The notes under the pieces are model-generated. The model made no database searches. It had not been told where the DNA came from and was given only the letters and a program-made list of their open reading frames with translations. Positions 1 through 7,500 of a stretch of DNA of 64,000 nucleotides are shown piece after piece. The stretch comes from DATMRF01 sp035566435 (lineage in GTDB: Bacteria > Verrucomicrobiota > Verrucomicrobiia > Limisphaerales > UBA8199): contig DATMRF010000127.1 in NCBI GenBank assembly GCA_035566435.1, positions 58,502 to 122,501 on the forward strand, in the 5' to 3' direction. Positions within the stretch are counted from its first letter, which is position 1; every line of letters begins with the position of its first letter. A program made the position numbers and the translations under genes.

Positions 1-1330
1 CCTGGTCGTCGCCGTAAACGCCCTGCGCGAGCGTGGCCGATACCCGGAAAGATGAGCCGCCGGCAATGCGCGCGACCTGGGTCGAAAGCGAAAGCGCCAC
101 CGGCGCCGCCAATGGCTGATTGAGCATCGGGGAGACCAGCGAGACAAACTCGCCGTCCGTCGGCAGGCGGCCGTTGGTTTCCTTGAATTGGGCGGTCAGC
201 AGCCGAGCGTTATTGACGAACCGCTGGTGCAAGTAGTAGCTGGGCGCTTTGACGTTGTTGGAATCAATCAAACAAAACAACTGGTTGGCCTCGTTGTTGT
301 AGATTTCCCAGAACAGAATGTACGGCAGGGCCTTGTTCCCATAATTGAGCAAGCGCTGGATGTAGGCCCGGGTAGTGGGCTCTTGTTGGGCAGTGGTTTG
401 GGAACCGCCCCACCCGTATTCGCCGATCCAAATCCGCTCTCCGGGAATGGTGCTGACCTTATTGGTCGGCAGATGCGCCTCCATGTAATCGAGCGTGGCG
501 TAGAGCTCAGAGGTGGCCAGGTTCATCGCGTCGTACGAAGAATAGGAGAGGTAGTCGAGGTTGGTGACATAAGGAGCCACCGCGTTAATAACGCGCACGT
601 TGTTGGTTGGACCGTTGAGCATGGCGTCCCGCACACGGTTCGCTTCGGCATAGTAGAACACGCTCACGTTGGTATAGGCGGTCGCGGCTTTGGCGTCATC
701 GACCGCTTTTTGGCGGGTATTCTCCCAGCCAATCATGCCTTGGACCACGGCCGGCGCGGGATTAGTCTGCCAATTGTTGACACTCAAGTAACCGTCCCCC
801 TCCCAGTGGCCGAGGTAAAACGTTTTGCCGGAATTATTGTAGTTAGTCAGCAGATAACAGGTGAGGTCGAACATCTCGCGGTAATCGTTTGCCTGTTCGG
901 CCGCGGTATAATTGCCGTCGCCGAACGGCGCGTCGGGGTTGGAGAAGGGGTAGGCCCAGGCGATGATGTGCCGAAACGGCAAGTCGAGGGTGTGGTGACA
1001 CGAGGCATCGTCTCGCGCCAGTGTGAGCAGGTTGGTCACGTTTGGAGCCAGGTTGTAGCGATATTGGGACGGATAATTGGCCCCCAGGTACAGCTTGATG
1101 ACGTCGCTGCCCATGTCGCGGATGGCCTGCGCGGTTTCAACGAGGAGGGTGTTGGTGGTGAACTGGTAGAGGCCGGCGAAGGTCTGGGTGCCGACGCGGA
1201 GGTTGTAGGCATCGACTGCGGAGTCGGAAAAGGTCGCGGCCGTGGAATGGAAGGTGAGCGCCGCGCCAAGCAACGTGCACAGGATTGAACAGGAGATAAC
1301 GGAGAAAACAGAGTTTCGAAGAAAAGCCAA
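1..1330 (-). CDS. Secreted glycoside-hydrolase-like protein, C-terminus cut by window edge
   Basis: The minus-strand frame stays open to the left edge, so the C-terminus is outside the window. The N-terminus has a hydrophobic run ending around LLGAALTFHSTA, which looks like a signal peptide, so the product is probably exported. The body has features of a TIM-barrel hydrolase: LYLGANYPSQY, LDYLSYSSYDAM, a WIGEYGWGG segment whose Glu is placed like a retaining-hydrolase nucleophile, and FWEIYNNE. I cannot assign a GH family. No ATG is available near the signal peptide; I used the TTG at 1330, and a rare or lost start is possible. The broken LamG gene lies just upstream on the same strand. Confidence 0.6.
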   Translation of the reverse strand, partial: MAFLRNSVFSVISCSILCTLLGAALTFHSTAATFSDSAVDAYNLRVGTQTFAGLYQFTTNTLLVETAQAIRDMGSDVIKLYLGANYPSQYRYNLAPNVTNLLTLARDDASCHHTLDLPFRHIIAWAYPFSNPDAPFGDGNYTAAEQANDYREMFDLTCYLLTNYNNSGKTFYLGHWEGDGYLSVNNWQTNPAPAVVQGMIGWENTRQKAVDDAKAATAYTNVSVFYYAEANRVRDAMLNGPTNNVRVINAVAPYVTNLDYLSYSSYDAMNLATSELYATLDYMEAHLPTNKVSTIPGERIWIGEYGWGGSQTTAQQEPTTRAYIQRLLNYGNKALPYILFWEIYNNEANQLFCLIDSNNVKAPSYYLHQRFVNNARLLTAQFKETNGRLPTDGEFVSLVSPMLNQPLAAPVALSLSTQVARIAGGSSFRVSATLAQGVYGDDQ

Positions 1331-1494
1331 GAACCCATATTGCCCGACACGACTTTTCCGCCGAATACGCAGAGGCAAACGCCGGGAGGGATGTTCGCGG
1401 TCTTTGACTTTCAATTCTGTGTCTTTCTAAAACGGCGGCCGGGAGCTGCGTCCCGGCCGCCATGTACAACCTATGGGCTTGCATCCATCCCCGC

Positions 1495-2331
1495 TCAGCG
1501 GACTTTTACGCGGAAGTATTGCTGCTGACCCGACAAGATGTTGGTGTAAGGCGAAGTCGCGGTGGTGATATTGGTGTACGTGCCGGTCGCCAGCGGCGCC
1601 GACTGGAGTGTGCCCTGGGGCCAGGTCAGGATCAAGTGCTGGCCGGAGACGGCGAAGGAGAGCGTCACGGCAGAGCTGACGATGGCGGAATAGTTCTCGA
1701 AGGCAGAGTTCTGGGCGACGGTCATGTAATCGGCGAAGATCCAGTTGGCCGATTTGATGGTATCGGCGACGCGCGCCTCGTCCATCGTCGCGTGCATCGG
1801 GAATGCCCCGCCCGCGAACTGACCCAGGCGAAGGTCGACGGTATTGGTAAACCCAGGATAGAAGCTGCCCGAAGCGAGAGGAACCGGGGCGCCGTCCAGG
1901 TAGATCTGGCCGGTTCCCGCCAGCCGATCCACAGAGACGGAGATGAGGTGCCACTGACCGAAACTGACAGTGCCGCCAGCGGTCCTGGCCTCGCTGCCGG
2001 TGCTGCTCCCAATTCCTGTGGCGAAGTCGATGATTCTGTCACTCATGGTGTAGGAGTTGACGAACAAGGCAAAGCCGGGTGCGCCGAAGCCGCCAGGCTG
2101 GTTGGCCCAGAGAGTTTGGATGTCGGAGGTGGCGGCGGGAATGTTGAGCCAGGCGGAGAGCGTGAAGCAAGCATCGGCGCCGACGTTTGCGGTGGTGTTG
2201 GTCGGCTGCAGTGTGATACCGGGCGCCAGGCCGGAGGCGAAGTAATGGGCCAGGACCTGAGTGGCGCTCTAGGCGGTGTTATAGATGGCAACGTCATCAA
2301 TACCCTCCCGGGAAAACCTGAGACAGGGATT
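1495..2331 (-). pseudogene. Truncated LamG (concanavalin-like) domain protein with in-frame stop
   Basis: The minus-strand frame encodes the second half of a LamG/laminin-G-like fold: FTLSAWLNI, a WHLISVSVDR strand, IYLDGAPV and a final GQQQYFRVKVR tail typical of secreted cell-surface proteins. Reading upstream in the same frame, a TAG at 2269-2271 interrupts the motif IDDVAIYNTA-stop-SATQVLAHYF, where LamG proteins normally have a residue such as Leu. Upstream of IDDVAIYN, homology ends in repeat-like DNA. The first usable start after the stop is a TTG at 2067, too late for an intact domain. This is a decayed 5'-truncated gene, unless the TAG is a sequencing error. Confidence 0.6.
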
Positions 2332-2360
2332 TCTGAGCTTTTGGGTTTTGATTTTTGATC

Positions 2361-2951
2361 TCAGAGCGACCACCGCTTGTGGGCGCCAAGAACGGGTTGA
2401 ACGGACGGCAACAGGTCCTGGGCGGCGAACTGCTGGTAGGTGCCGCCGGAGGGCCAGGAGATTCTGAGGCCGATGTTGCTCTTGTTCTGGAACCAATAGG
2501 CGACCTGCTCGACGGCGGCGCGCTCGAGGTCGTCGGGAAGGGGCGTCTGGCCGGCGCCTGGTGTGGTGCCGGGGAGGACGTAGCCAGCCGCGTAAGTAAC
2601 GCGGGAAAGGATAAAGGATGAAGGATAAAGTATAAAAGGGGACTGAAGGGAAATGACGCAGGCGCTGCGGATGAGGTAGTCGGGGGCGGGCTGGTCCTGC
2701 CAGCCGGAGGACTCGGAGGATTTGGTTTCCCATTTGGTGACTGACTCGATGGGGTAGCATGTGGCCAGGAGTTCGGTGTCGGCGGGATCGAACTCCTGCT
2801 GGAAGCCAACGGTGCGGGCCAGGGTGCGGTTGGTTTCTTTGTCGAACCGGGCGCTCACCGCTTTGATGGCGGCGGTGAGCAGGGCGTCGTTGGCGGTGTC
2901 CGCGTCGGGGATGGCGAGGCGGGATTTGACGGTGGAGAGCTGGGTAAGCAT
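2361..2951 (-). CDS. Phage gp6-like head-tail connector protein with in-frame repeat insertion
   Basis: The 196-residue product starts MLTQLSTVKSRLAIPDAD and continues DALLTAAIKAVSARFDKETN, the helical N-terminus typical of phage head-tail connector proteins. It ends with a helix containing AAVEQVAYWFQNKS. This suggests prophage or gene-transfer-agent origin. Between these parts, about residues 103-120, lies a segment reading FILYPSSFIL that is encoded by the dispersed AAGGATAAAGGATGAAGG repeat; the insertion keeps the frame open. No other clear head gene (portal, capsid, terminase) lies nearby, so this is an isolated remnant or a domesticated gene. The ATG at 2951 agrees with the duplicated copy at 3867. 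Confidence 0.6.
   Translation of the reverse strand: MLTQLSTVKSRLAIPDADTANDALLTAAIKAVSARFDKETNRTLARTVGFQQEFDPADTELLATCYPIESVTKWETKSSESSGWQDQPAPDYLIRSACVISLQSPFILYPSSFILSRVTYAAGYVLPGTTPGAGQTPLPDDLERAAVEQVAYWFQNKSNIGLRISWPSGGTYQQFAAQDLLPSVQPVLGAHKRWSL
2606..2640. repeat. AAGGATAAAGGATGAAGG word repeat (copy 1)
   Basis: Imperfect tandem AAGGATAAAG/AAGGATGAAG units. The same words recur at 8513-8538 and 12622-12650. On the minus strand it translates as FILYPSSFIL inside the connector gene. Confidence 0.8.
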
Positions 2952-3070
2952 AGCGGGGGCTGAGTTTGGCAGTGTTTCGGCTAGGGTTTATTTTGGCTCC
3001 GTGGCATTGTTTTTGCGTAATTAACTGGACTGTAACGTGATGCGCGTGTGGCGACTAGTGGGGATTGTTG

Positions 3071-3107
3071 TTGACAAAACATAACTAATTAGGCTAATTA
3101 GTAGGCC
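3071..3107 (+). promoter_or_regulatory. Promoter with tandem CTAATTAG sites, probably for a leaderless transcript
   Basis: TTGACA at 3071-3076 is a consensus -35 box. After about 18 bases a TAATTA at 3095-3100 can act as -10, which would put the transcript start at or next to the ATG at 3108. No Shine-Dalgarno sequence precedes that ATG. Two copies of the palindrome CTAATTAG (3085-3092 and 3094-3101) overlap the -10 with a 9-base period and look like an operator. Promoter activity is inferred. Confidence 0.45.
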
Positions 3108-3494
3108 ATGACGGAAGAGTTCGAGCGACAGTACGTAGACCCGGCGAGAATGCCGCGGCAGATTGTGGAGAAATGGTCGGCCGGGGTGCTGAGTGAGGGC
3201 TTTGTGCCGTTTCCCAAAAAACTTGTTCGTGCTCTGCATCGCATCTTCACTGGTGCGGAGTCGGCTAAGGACATCGCTGCCGTGCTGGCGATTGTGGACT
3301 TCAGGCGTCCGAACCTCACCCGCTTACCCAGTCTGGCCTTCCTCGCGTTCCTGGCCGGTCTGAGCGAGGAGGAATTCAATTCGACGCTTGGCCGGCTCCA
3401 GGCGGCGGGGTACATCCGTATCGAGGGTGACCGCAGCGGGCTTTCGATTTCGCTGACCGGCCTGCTCGATGCGATTGACAAGGAAAGCAAATAG
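3108..3494 (+). CDS. Small winged-helix-like protein, possible autoregulator
   Basis: A 128-residue cytoplasmic protein with no recognised family. The C-terminal half (LSEEEFNSTLGRLQAAGYI followed by IEGDRSGLSISLTGLLDAI) has the helix-helix-wing pattern of winged-helix DNA-binding domains, with LGRLQAAGYI as the likely recognition helix into the wing. The N-terminal half is rich in Lys and Arg (FPKKLVRALHRIF). It is followed after 5 bases by a small membrane protein on the same strand, so the two probably form one transcript. The tandem palindromes over its promoter fit autoregulation. The function is inferred from pattern only. Confidence 0.55.
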   Translation: MTEEFERQYVDPARMPRQIVEKWSAGVLSEGFVPFPKKLVRALHRIFTGAESAKDIAAVLAIVDFRRPNLTRLPSLAFLAFLAGLSEEEFNSTLGRLQAAGYIRIEGDRSGLSISLTGLLDAIDKESK

Positions 3495-3499
3495 CATCT

Positions 3500-3751
3500 G
3501 TGTCGTTTTCCTCCCTCAACGAACTGCATTGGTGGCATGCGCTCATCGTCGTCGGTGTTGGTGCGGTGTATCCGGTTTTTCGTGCCGTTGCCGTTGTGGT
3601 TGTCGCCCGCTGTGTGAAGGAGGATATCGCGAAGTTGGCAATTCCGTTGGTTCTTCGGCCCTTGCGACCTCCGGCCTTTAGGCCCAGGAACGAGGGAGGG
3701 GAGGTGCAAGGGAAGGGGCCTGGTGGTGAGAACGGGCCGAGGGCACAGTGA
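3500..3751 (+). CDS. Small membrane protein downstream of the winged-helix gene
   Basis: GTG at 3500 opens an 83-residue frame with two hydrophobic segments, WWHALIVVGVGAVYPVF and AVAVVVVARCV, followed by a charged patch KEDIAKLAIPLVL. It follows the upstream stop by only 5 bases, consistent with translational coupling. The last 30 residues (RPLRPPAFRPRNEGG onward) are Pro/Arg/Gly-rich and unlike the first part, so the natural C-terminus was probably replaced when the sequence to the right was rearranged. The family is not recognised. A regulator plus small membrane protein pair could be a stress or toxin-type unit, but nothing in the sequence proves that. Confidence 0.45.
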   Translation: MSFSSLNELHWWHALIVVGVGAVYPVFRAVAVVVVARCVKEDIAKLAIPLVLRPLRPPAFRPRNEGGEVQGKGPGGENGPRAQ

Positions 3752-3756
3752 GGGTT

Positions 3757-3867
3757 GCCGAAACGGGCGCTCACAGCTTTGATGGCGGCGGTGAGGAGGG
3801 CGTCGGTGGTGGTGTCCGCGTCCGGGATGGCGAGGCGAGCTTTGAGGGCGGAGAGCTGAGTGAGCAT
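3757..3867 (-). pseudogene. Duplicated 5' fragment of the gp6-like connector gene
   Basis: Minus-strand translation from the ATG at 3867 gives MLTQLSALKARLAIPDAD, then DALLTAAIKAVSARF, nearly identical to residues 1-37 of the connector at 2361-2951. Identity stops abruptly after SARF, and an unrelated sequence follows. This is a partial duplication. Its DNA also encodes the last part of the winged-helix gene at 3771-4457 in another frame. Confidence 0.75.
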
Positions 3868-4457
3868 GGCGGGGGAACGGGATCGGGGCGACCCTGGGCA
3901 TCCACGGCGGTGGCGAGGTGCTGGTGGAATCGCCTGATGGCCATGCGGACGGCCCGGACGCATCGCTGGGCACTGTCCCGGGTGCGCGCGGTGTTTGCTT
4001 CCTCGTAGCGATAGAGGCCGATGAGTTCCCGCTGCACTTCTTCCCTCACAGGTTCGATGGTGAGCGGGTCCTCGAGGATGGCTTCCAGTTCATTTTGGCT
4101 GCGCAGGACCCTTCGCATCGTTTCGGCTGCATCCAGGCCGAGGCCGCGTTCCTGGAGCCTTGCATGGCGCTCGAGCGGAAGCGCACGGCCGGTCGCCGGG
4201 TCTGCGATTTCGGTGATGCCGCTCGCTTTGGAGTCCGGTTCAGCGAGGCGCGTCGCGAGGTCCAGCGCGTGGATTGGCTCGGCGGGCGGGTGCGCCAGGA
4301 GGTAGGCGACGTAGTGAATCCCCTGCTCGTGCTTGAGGACCGCGCGTTTGCCTTTGAAGGTGAGTTCCCAAGCGCGCAGGCCTTTACGAAGAGCGTACCG
4401 GGGCGCCGCCGTTACTTGCCGACTTTTTTCTGACTGCTGACTTCTGCTTTTTTTCAT
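3771..4457 (-). CDS. Winged-helix-type protein of unknown function
   Basis: A 228-residue frame. Residues about 20-75 (YALRKGLRAWELTFKGKRAV, then GIHYVAYLLAHPP and IHALDLA) match a pattern seen in bacterial winged-helix/AAA-associated regulators: a WxLxFxGKxxxLKxxxGxxYLAxLLxxP core followed by HALDL. The middle is helical and charged (RSQNELEAILEDPL, REEVQRELIGLYRY) and may be a coiled coil. The final 30 residues (Pro/Ser-rich) are read out of frame from the duplicated connector fragment, so the original end may be lost. The start codon is preceded by an A/G-rich leader, and four GGTCAAC heptamers lie further upstream. Confidence 0.55.
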   Translation of the reverse strand: MKKSRSQQSEKSRQVTAAPRYALRKGLRAWELTFKGKRAVLKHEQGIHYVAYLLAHPPAEPIHALDLATRLAEPDSKASGITEIADPATGRALPLERHARLQERGLGLDAAETMRRVLRSQNELEAILEDPLTIEPVREEVQRELIGLYRYEEANTARTRDSAQRCVRAVRMAIRRFHQHLATAVDAQGRPDPVPPPCSLSSPPSKLASPSRTRTPPPTPSSPPPSKL

Positions 4458-4517
4458 TTCGGTTTTCTTTCTTCGGACCGGCGGCTTCGTGCCACTGGCC
4501 TCTGCTTACGGAAGGGA

Positions 4518-4602
4518 GGTCAACCGGCAGCGTGGCATTGGGCCGGGAGTGGCTGGGAGAAGGTGACTTGCGAAGAGTTGACCGGGTCAACGCGAGGTCA
4601 AC
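4518..4602. promoter_or_regulatory. Cluster of four GGTCAAC heptamers
   Basis: GGTCAAC occurs at 4518-4524, 4585-4591 and 4596-4602, and as its complement GTTGACC at 4577-4583. The middle pair forms the perfect 15-bp palindrome GTTGACCGGGTCAAC at 4577-4591. The cluster lies 60-145 bases upstream of the minus-strand winged-helix gene starting at 4457, in a stretch (4458-4724) with no gene. It looks like an operator; the regulator is unknown. Confidence 0.4.
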
Positions 4603-4724
4603 TGTGTGATGACTTAAGAGTGCCCTTTGTGCCCCAGGGGGTAGGGACTCATTGGACGGAAGGGGCGAAAGGGCTGGCCGGCGTCTGAGCTAGCCACCAG
4701 CAGCGTCAGCGGTCTGTGCTGGGG

Positions 4725-5495
4725 TTAGAGCAAGTCGAAAGCAGTGAGAATGCCCATTAAATCCGTGGAATCCTTTCGCACCACCAGGATTGGAAGGCCG
4801 TTCCATTCGGCTATGACACTCGAAACCGTTTCCTCTTGGTCGCACTGTTTTGCTTCGCAAAACCGAATACCGTCCATTTGCACGGCTTCGGCGAGCGGCT
4901 GTACCAGGCGCTGTTTCATTCCTTCCGCGGTGCCCGCTGCCCTCAAGTATCGTGCCAGACTCTCGTCAGAAACGAGCTTCCAAGTGCATAGGCCGTCCCC
5001 CGAAGTTCTGACAGGTAAGTGAGAAAACGAATTCTCCAGCATGGTTTGCCGGATGAAGCTGAGCGGCTGCCACATTTCTGCGCAGACGGGATTGGGAACC
5101 ATCAGATCTCGGACAAGGTCTAAACCATTCATAAGTGCATTCTCCAAAACGAGGGCCAGCTTTACCGCATGGGTTGCGAGATGACGTGCGTAAGCCCCCT
5201 CGTGCATGGCTGTGTTTCTGGCTTCTCTCACTGACCGGTAAAGTTCAAAAAAGGGGATATGCAATTTCGCAGCTTTGGGCACTCTCTTGGCGAGGAGCGA
5301 GCACCCGGCAACGCCCTTGATATACCCTTCGTACTCGGCCAGGCATAACATCTCCCCAGCCAAGAACATGCCCATCCGTTCGAGGACATGGATGATGGCG
5401 CCGGCTGCTTCGGCATCACGGAGCACCTTGGCTCGCGCCTGTCGCAAAAGGTTAAGGAAATAAACCTTTTGGACCTTTTCCAAAGTCTTCCTCAT
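4725..5495 (-). CDS. HEPN-motif protein with C-terminal CBS pair
   Basis: A 256-residue soluble protein. The N-terminal 120 residues are all-helical and contain RNTAMH at 93-98, matching the Rx4-6H signature of HEPN ribonuclease domains, followed by an amphipathic helix HAVKLALVLENAL. The C-terminal half resembles a degenerate CBS pair: LVRDLMVPNPV opens the first repeat and ILVVRKDSTDLMGILTAFDL closes the second. CBS domains usually sense adenine nucleotides or related ligands. Its ATG overlaps the stop of the upstream protease gene by 4 bases (ATGA), so the two are almost certainly translationally coupled. A role as a regulated RNase or toxin is inference; a chaperone or adaptor role is also possible. 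Confidence 0.6.
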   Translation of the reverse strand: MRKTLEKVQKVYFLNLLRQARAKVLRDAEAAGAIIHVLERMGMFLAGEMLCLAEYEGYIKGVAGCSLLAKRVPKAAKLHIPFFELYRSVREARNTAMHEGAYARHLATHAVKLALVLENALMNGLDLVRDLMVPNPVCAEMWQPLSFIRQTMLENSFSHLPVRTSGDGLCTWKLVSDESLARYLRAAGTAEGMKQRLVQPLAEAVQMDGIRFCEAKQCDQEETVSSVIAEWNGLPILVVRKDSTDLMGILTAFDLL

Positions 5496-7264
5496 CGGTA
5501 AACCAGCACCAGGGCAGTAGCCGCTTGCGTTTCATTCACCACGTTCCTGCCCTTCCGATCCATTTCGGTACATATCGGCTTGAGCTTGGGTGGAAGCCCT
5601 GGCTCCGACTCAATCAGCGAAAGCAGGAGGGAGCCTTTGACAGCGTAATTGACGTTCTGAGGCAGTGCACCCGTAAGCTTGAGAGCCTTGGTGTCGTCCA
5701 TGCGCATTGCCACAACACCCACGGCGTTGCCGCAGGAATCCACCAGTGGCCCGCCTGAGTTTCCTGGCTGCACCGGTACGCTAATCTGAAAGTAGCGGGG
5801 GTCATCTTGGATGCCGCTGAGGCTGCTGATCTCGCCACGGGTCAACTTTGGCTCGATCCCCTGAATTTCGATGTTTGGGAACCCGATGGTCAGGACCGGC
5901 TCACCTAGTTGGACGGTTCGGCTGGCGGCGACCGCGATCGCTCGAAATTTTCCGTCCACTTTAAGTATCGCCAAATCATTCGCCATATCTCGGCTCACAA
6001 GCTTCGCTGGCACGCTCCCCTCGATTGTCCGAACAATGATCCGGGTCGCTTTTTCCACGACGTGAAAGCAGGTGCATAAGTAGCCATCCTCCGTCACGAA
6101 AAACCCAGAACCGATAGATTCAGCATCGAGGATGGAGTTCTGCGCGTCTGGTTTCTCGCTTTGGCCGCGCCTCTCCCATCGCTCCAAAAACTCGGTTGAC
6201 ATACGCTCGCCCTCTGCAATTTGCTGTGGCGTCATCTGAGCCGCGAGTGCGTCTCTTCGCTGTTTGGCCAGCTGCGCAAAGAAGTGGCCTTTCGCCGCTA
6301 CAATGTTGAACCATTTGTACGCCTCCTCGCCATTCTGCAATGGCCCCCTTTCTGCATACCAAGTGCCTAGCCGAAGGTATAAATTATCATCCCCTCCAGG
6401 GTCTGCTCCATCGGCCACCCGCAGGGCAAGTTTGATTGCTGTCGCTCCGTCTTGGGGCACGCCTCTTCCATCATGATACAATTCTGCGAGATGGCTGGCA
6501 GCAGAAAGAGGGCTAGAAGAACCGTCGGCTGCCACCTTGTACCATTTCGCGGCATCGGCATACTGCTCACTCCTCTCAAAATCAAGAGCGAGGTCATACG
6601 CGGCTTCCCCGTGCCCCTGCTCAGCGGCTTTCTGCCACCATTCCCAATACTCGGCTCCAATCACGGGCTGCGGGAATCCTTTAACCCCTCGTGCATGATT
6701 GGCTTCAAAACGCAGCTTTTCTCCCAGCTTGTATTGGGCCTCAGCCAATCCACGCTCAGCCGCCTTACGCAGCCACACTGATGCCTCCGCCCTATTGGTT
6801 GCCACCAATGTTGCGCGCCTCGCTGATGCCAAAGATTCTTCCTCCAGTTGCTCAGGTGTGGGCCGGAAGCTGTTCTTTGTTTCTAGTTCCGCGACTTGCT
6901 GAGGCGACATGGGCGTTCGGATTTCTATCGGTTCGGTTTCCAACCGGTTCGCCTTAGCTTCCAATTTCTGGCTCAATGCAAATTGAGCAGGCTCATACCC
7001 TGTCCGTGCCGCCTTTCGGAACCAGTCTATCGCTGTCGTCTCGTTGGTTCTTCTGTCAAATGCCCCATTCTCGAAATAAAGGCCAACCAAGTATTGCGAA
7101 CGAGCGTCGCCACCAAAGGCGTTGTGAACGGTGACCTCATCGATTCGATTGGTTTCAAGTCCCACGAGGCGATGATCGAGGAGAACGGGCAGGCGATGTG
7201 CCAGCGCGGCAAGGGCCACGGCACCGGGGAGCAAGCCGAGCAGGATATATCGTGTTCGGTTCAT
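5492..7264 (-). CDS. Membrane-anchored Sel1-repeat protein with C-terminal trypsin-like protease
   Basis: A 590-residue protein. Residues 5-25 form a signal anchor. About residues 50-345 hold Sel1-like repeats (SQYLVGLYFENGAF; EASVWLRKAAERGLAEAQYK; AYDLALDFERSEQYADAAKW; LYHDGRGVPQDGATAIKLAL). The C-terminus is a trypsin/DegP-type domain with a complete triad: His401 in TCFHVV, Asp430 in NDLAILKV, Ser503 in QPGNSGGPLV. No PDZ domain follows. The anchor suggests the protease faces the periplasm, although a cytoplasmic orientation cannot be excluded. It is the first gene of a coupled pair with the HEPN/CBS protein. Sel1 repeats probably mediate partner recognition. Confidence 0.8.
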   Translation of the reverse strand: MNRTRYILLGLLPGAVALAALAHRLPVLLDHRLVGLETNRIDEVTVHNAFGGDARSQYLVGLYFENGAFDRRTNETTAIDWFRKAARTGYEPAQFALSQKLEAKANRLETEPIEIRTPMSPQQVAELETKNSFRPTPEQLEEESLASARRATLVATNRAEASVWLRKAAERGLAEAQYKLGEKLRFEANHARGVKGFPQPVIGAEYWEWWQKAAEQGHGEAAYDLALDFERSEQYADAAKWYKVAADGSSSPLSAASHLAELYHDGRGVPQDGATAIKLALRVADGADPGGDDNLYLRLGTWYAERGPLQNGEEAYKWFNIVAAKGHFFAQLAKQRRDALAAQMTPQQIAEGERMSTEFLERWERRGQSEKPDAQNSILDAESIGSGFFVTEDGYLCTCFHVVEKATRIIVRTIEGSVPAKLVSRDMANDLAILKVDGKFRAIAVAASRTVQLGEPVLTIGFPNIEIQGIEPKLTRGEISSLSGIQDDPRYFQISVPVQPGNSGGPLVDSCGNAVGVVAMRMDDTKALKLTGALPQNVNYAVKGSLLLSLIESEPGLPPKLKPICTEMDRKGRNVVNETQAATALVLVYR

Positions 7265-7500
7265 GATCTTGGCAACTCAAATTCAAATCGGCATCTGTTT
7301 CACGAAGAAAGCCACTTTCTTTGGATGGTGAGAAAGCATCACTTATGCCACAAACCCGCGAGTCATGAGAAATCCTTCTCCCTTCTACGGTGCTGAGGGC
7401 GGGTCGGAACGAGGCACGATGCGCGAGGTGTGGCGTTATCCACAAGAATCTGGCGGGCGGCCCGGGCGAAAATCTCCTTCGGCGGCGGCGGACGTGTTTG
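7265..7500. other. Intergenic stretch with dispersed word sequence
   Basis: No convincing gene. Around 7380-7410 the minus strand carries a short word (CCTCAGCACCGTAGAAGG) of the kind that litters this genome, and 7260-7380 looks like non-coding leader of the protease gene. Confidence 0.4.

Noticed and set aside
188..1288. Long plus-strand open frame opposite the glycoside-hydrolase-like gene
   Set aside because: Val/Gly/Arg-rich antisense of a real minus-strand gene; the minus strand has the signal peptide and domain motifs.
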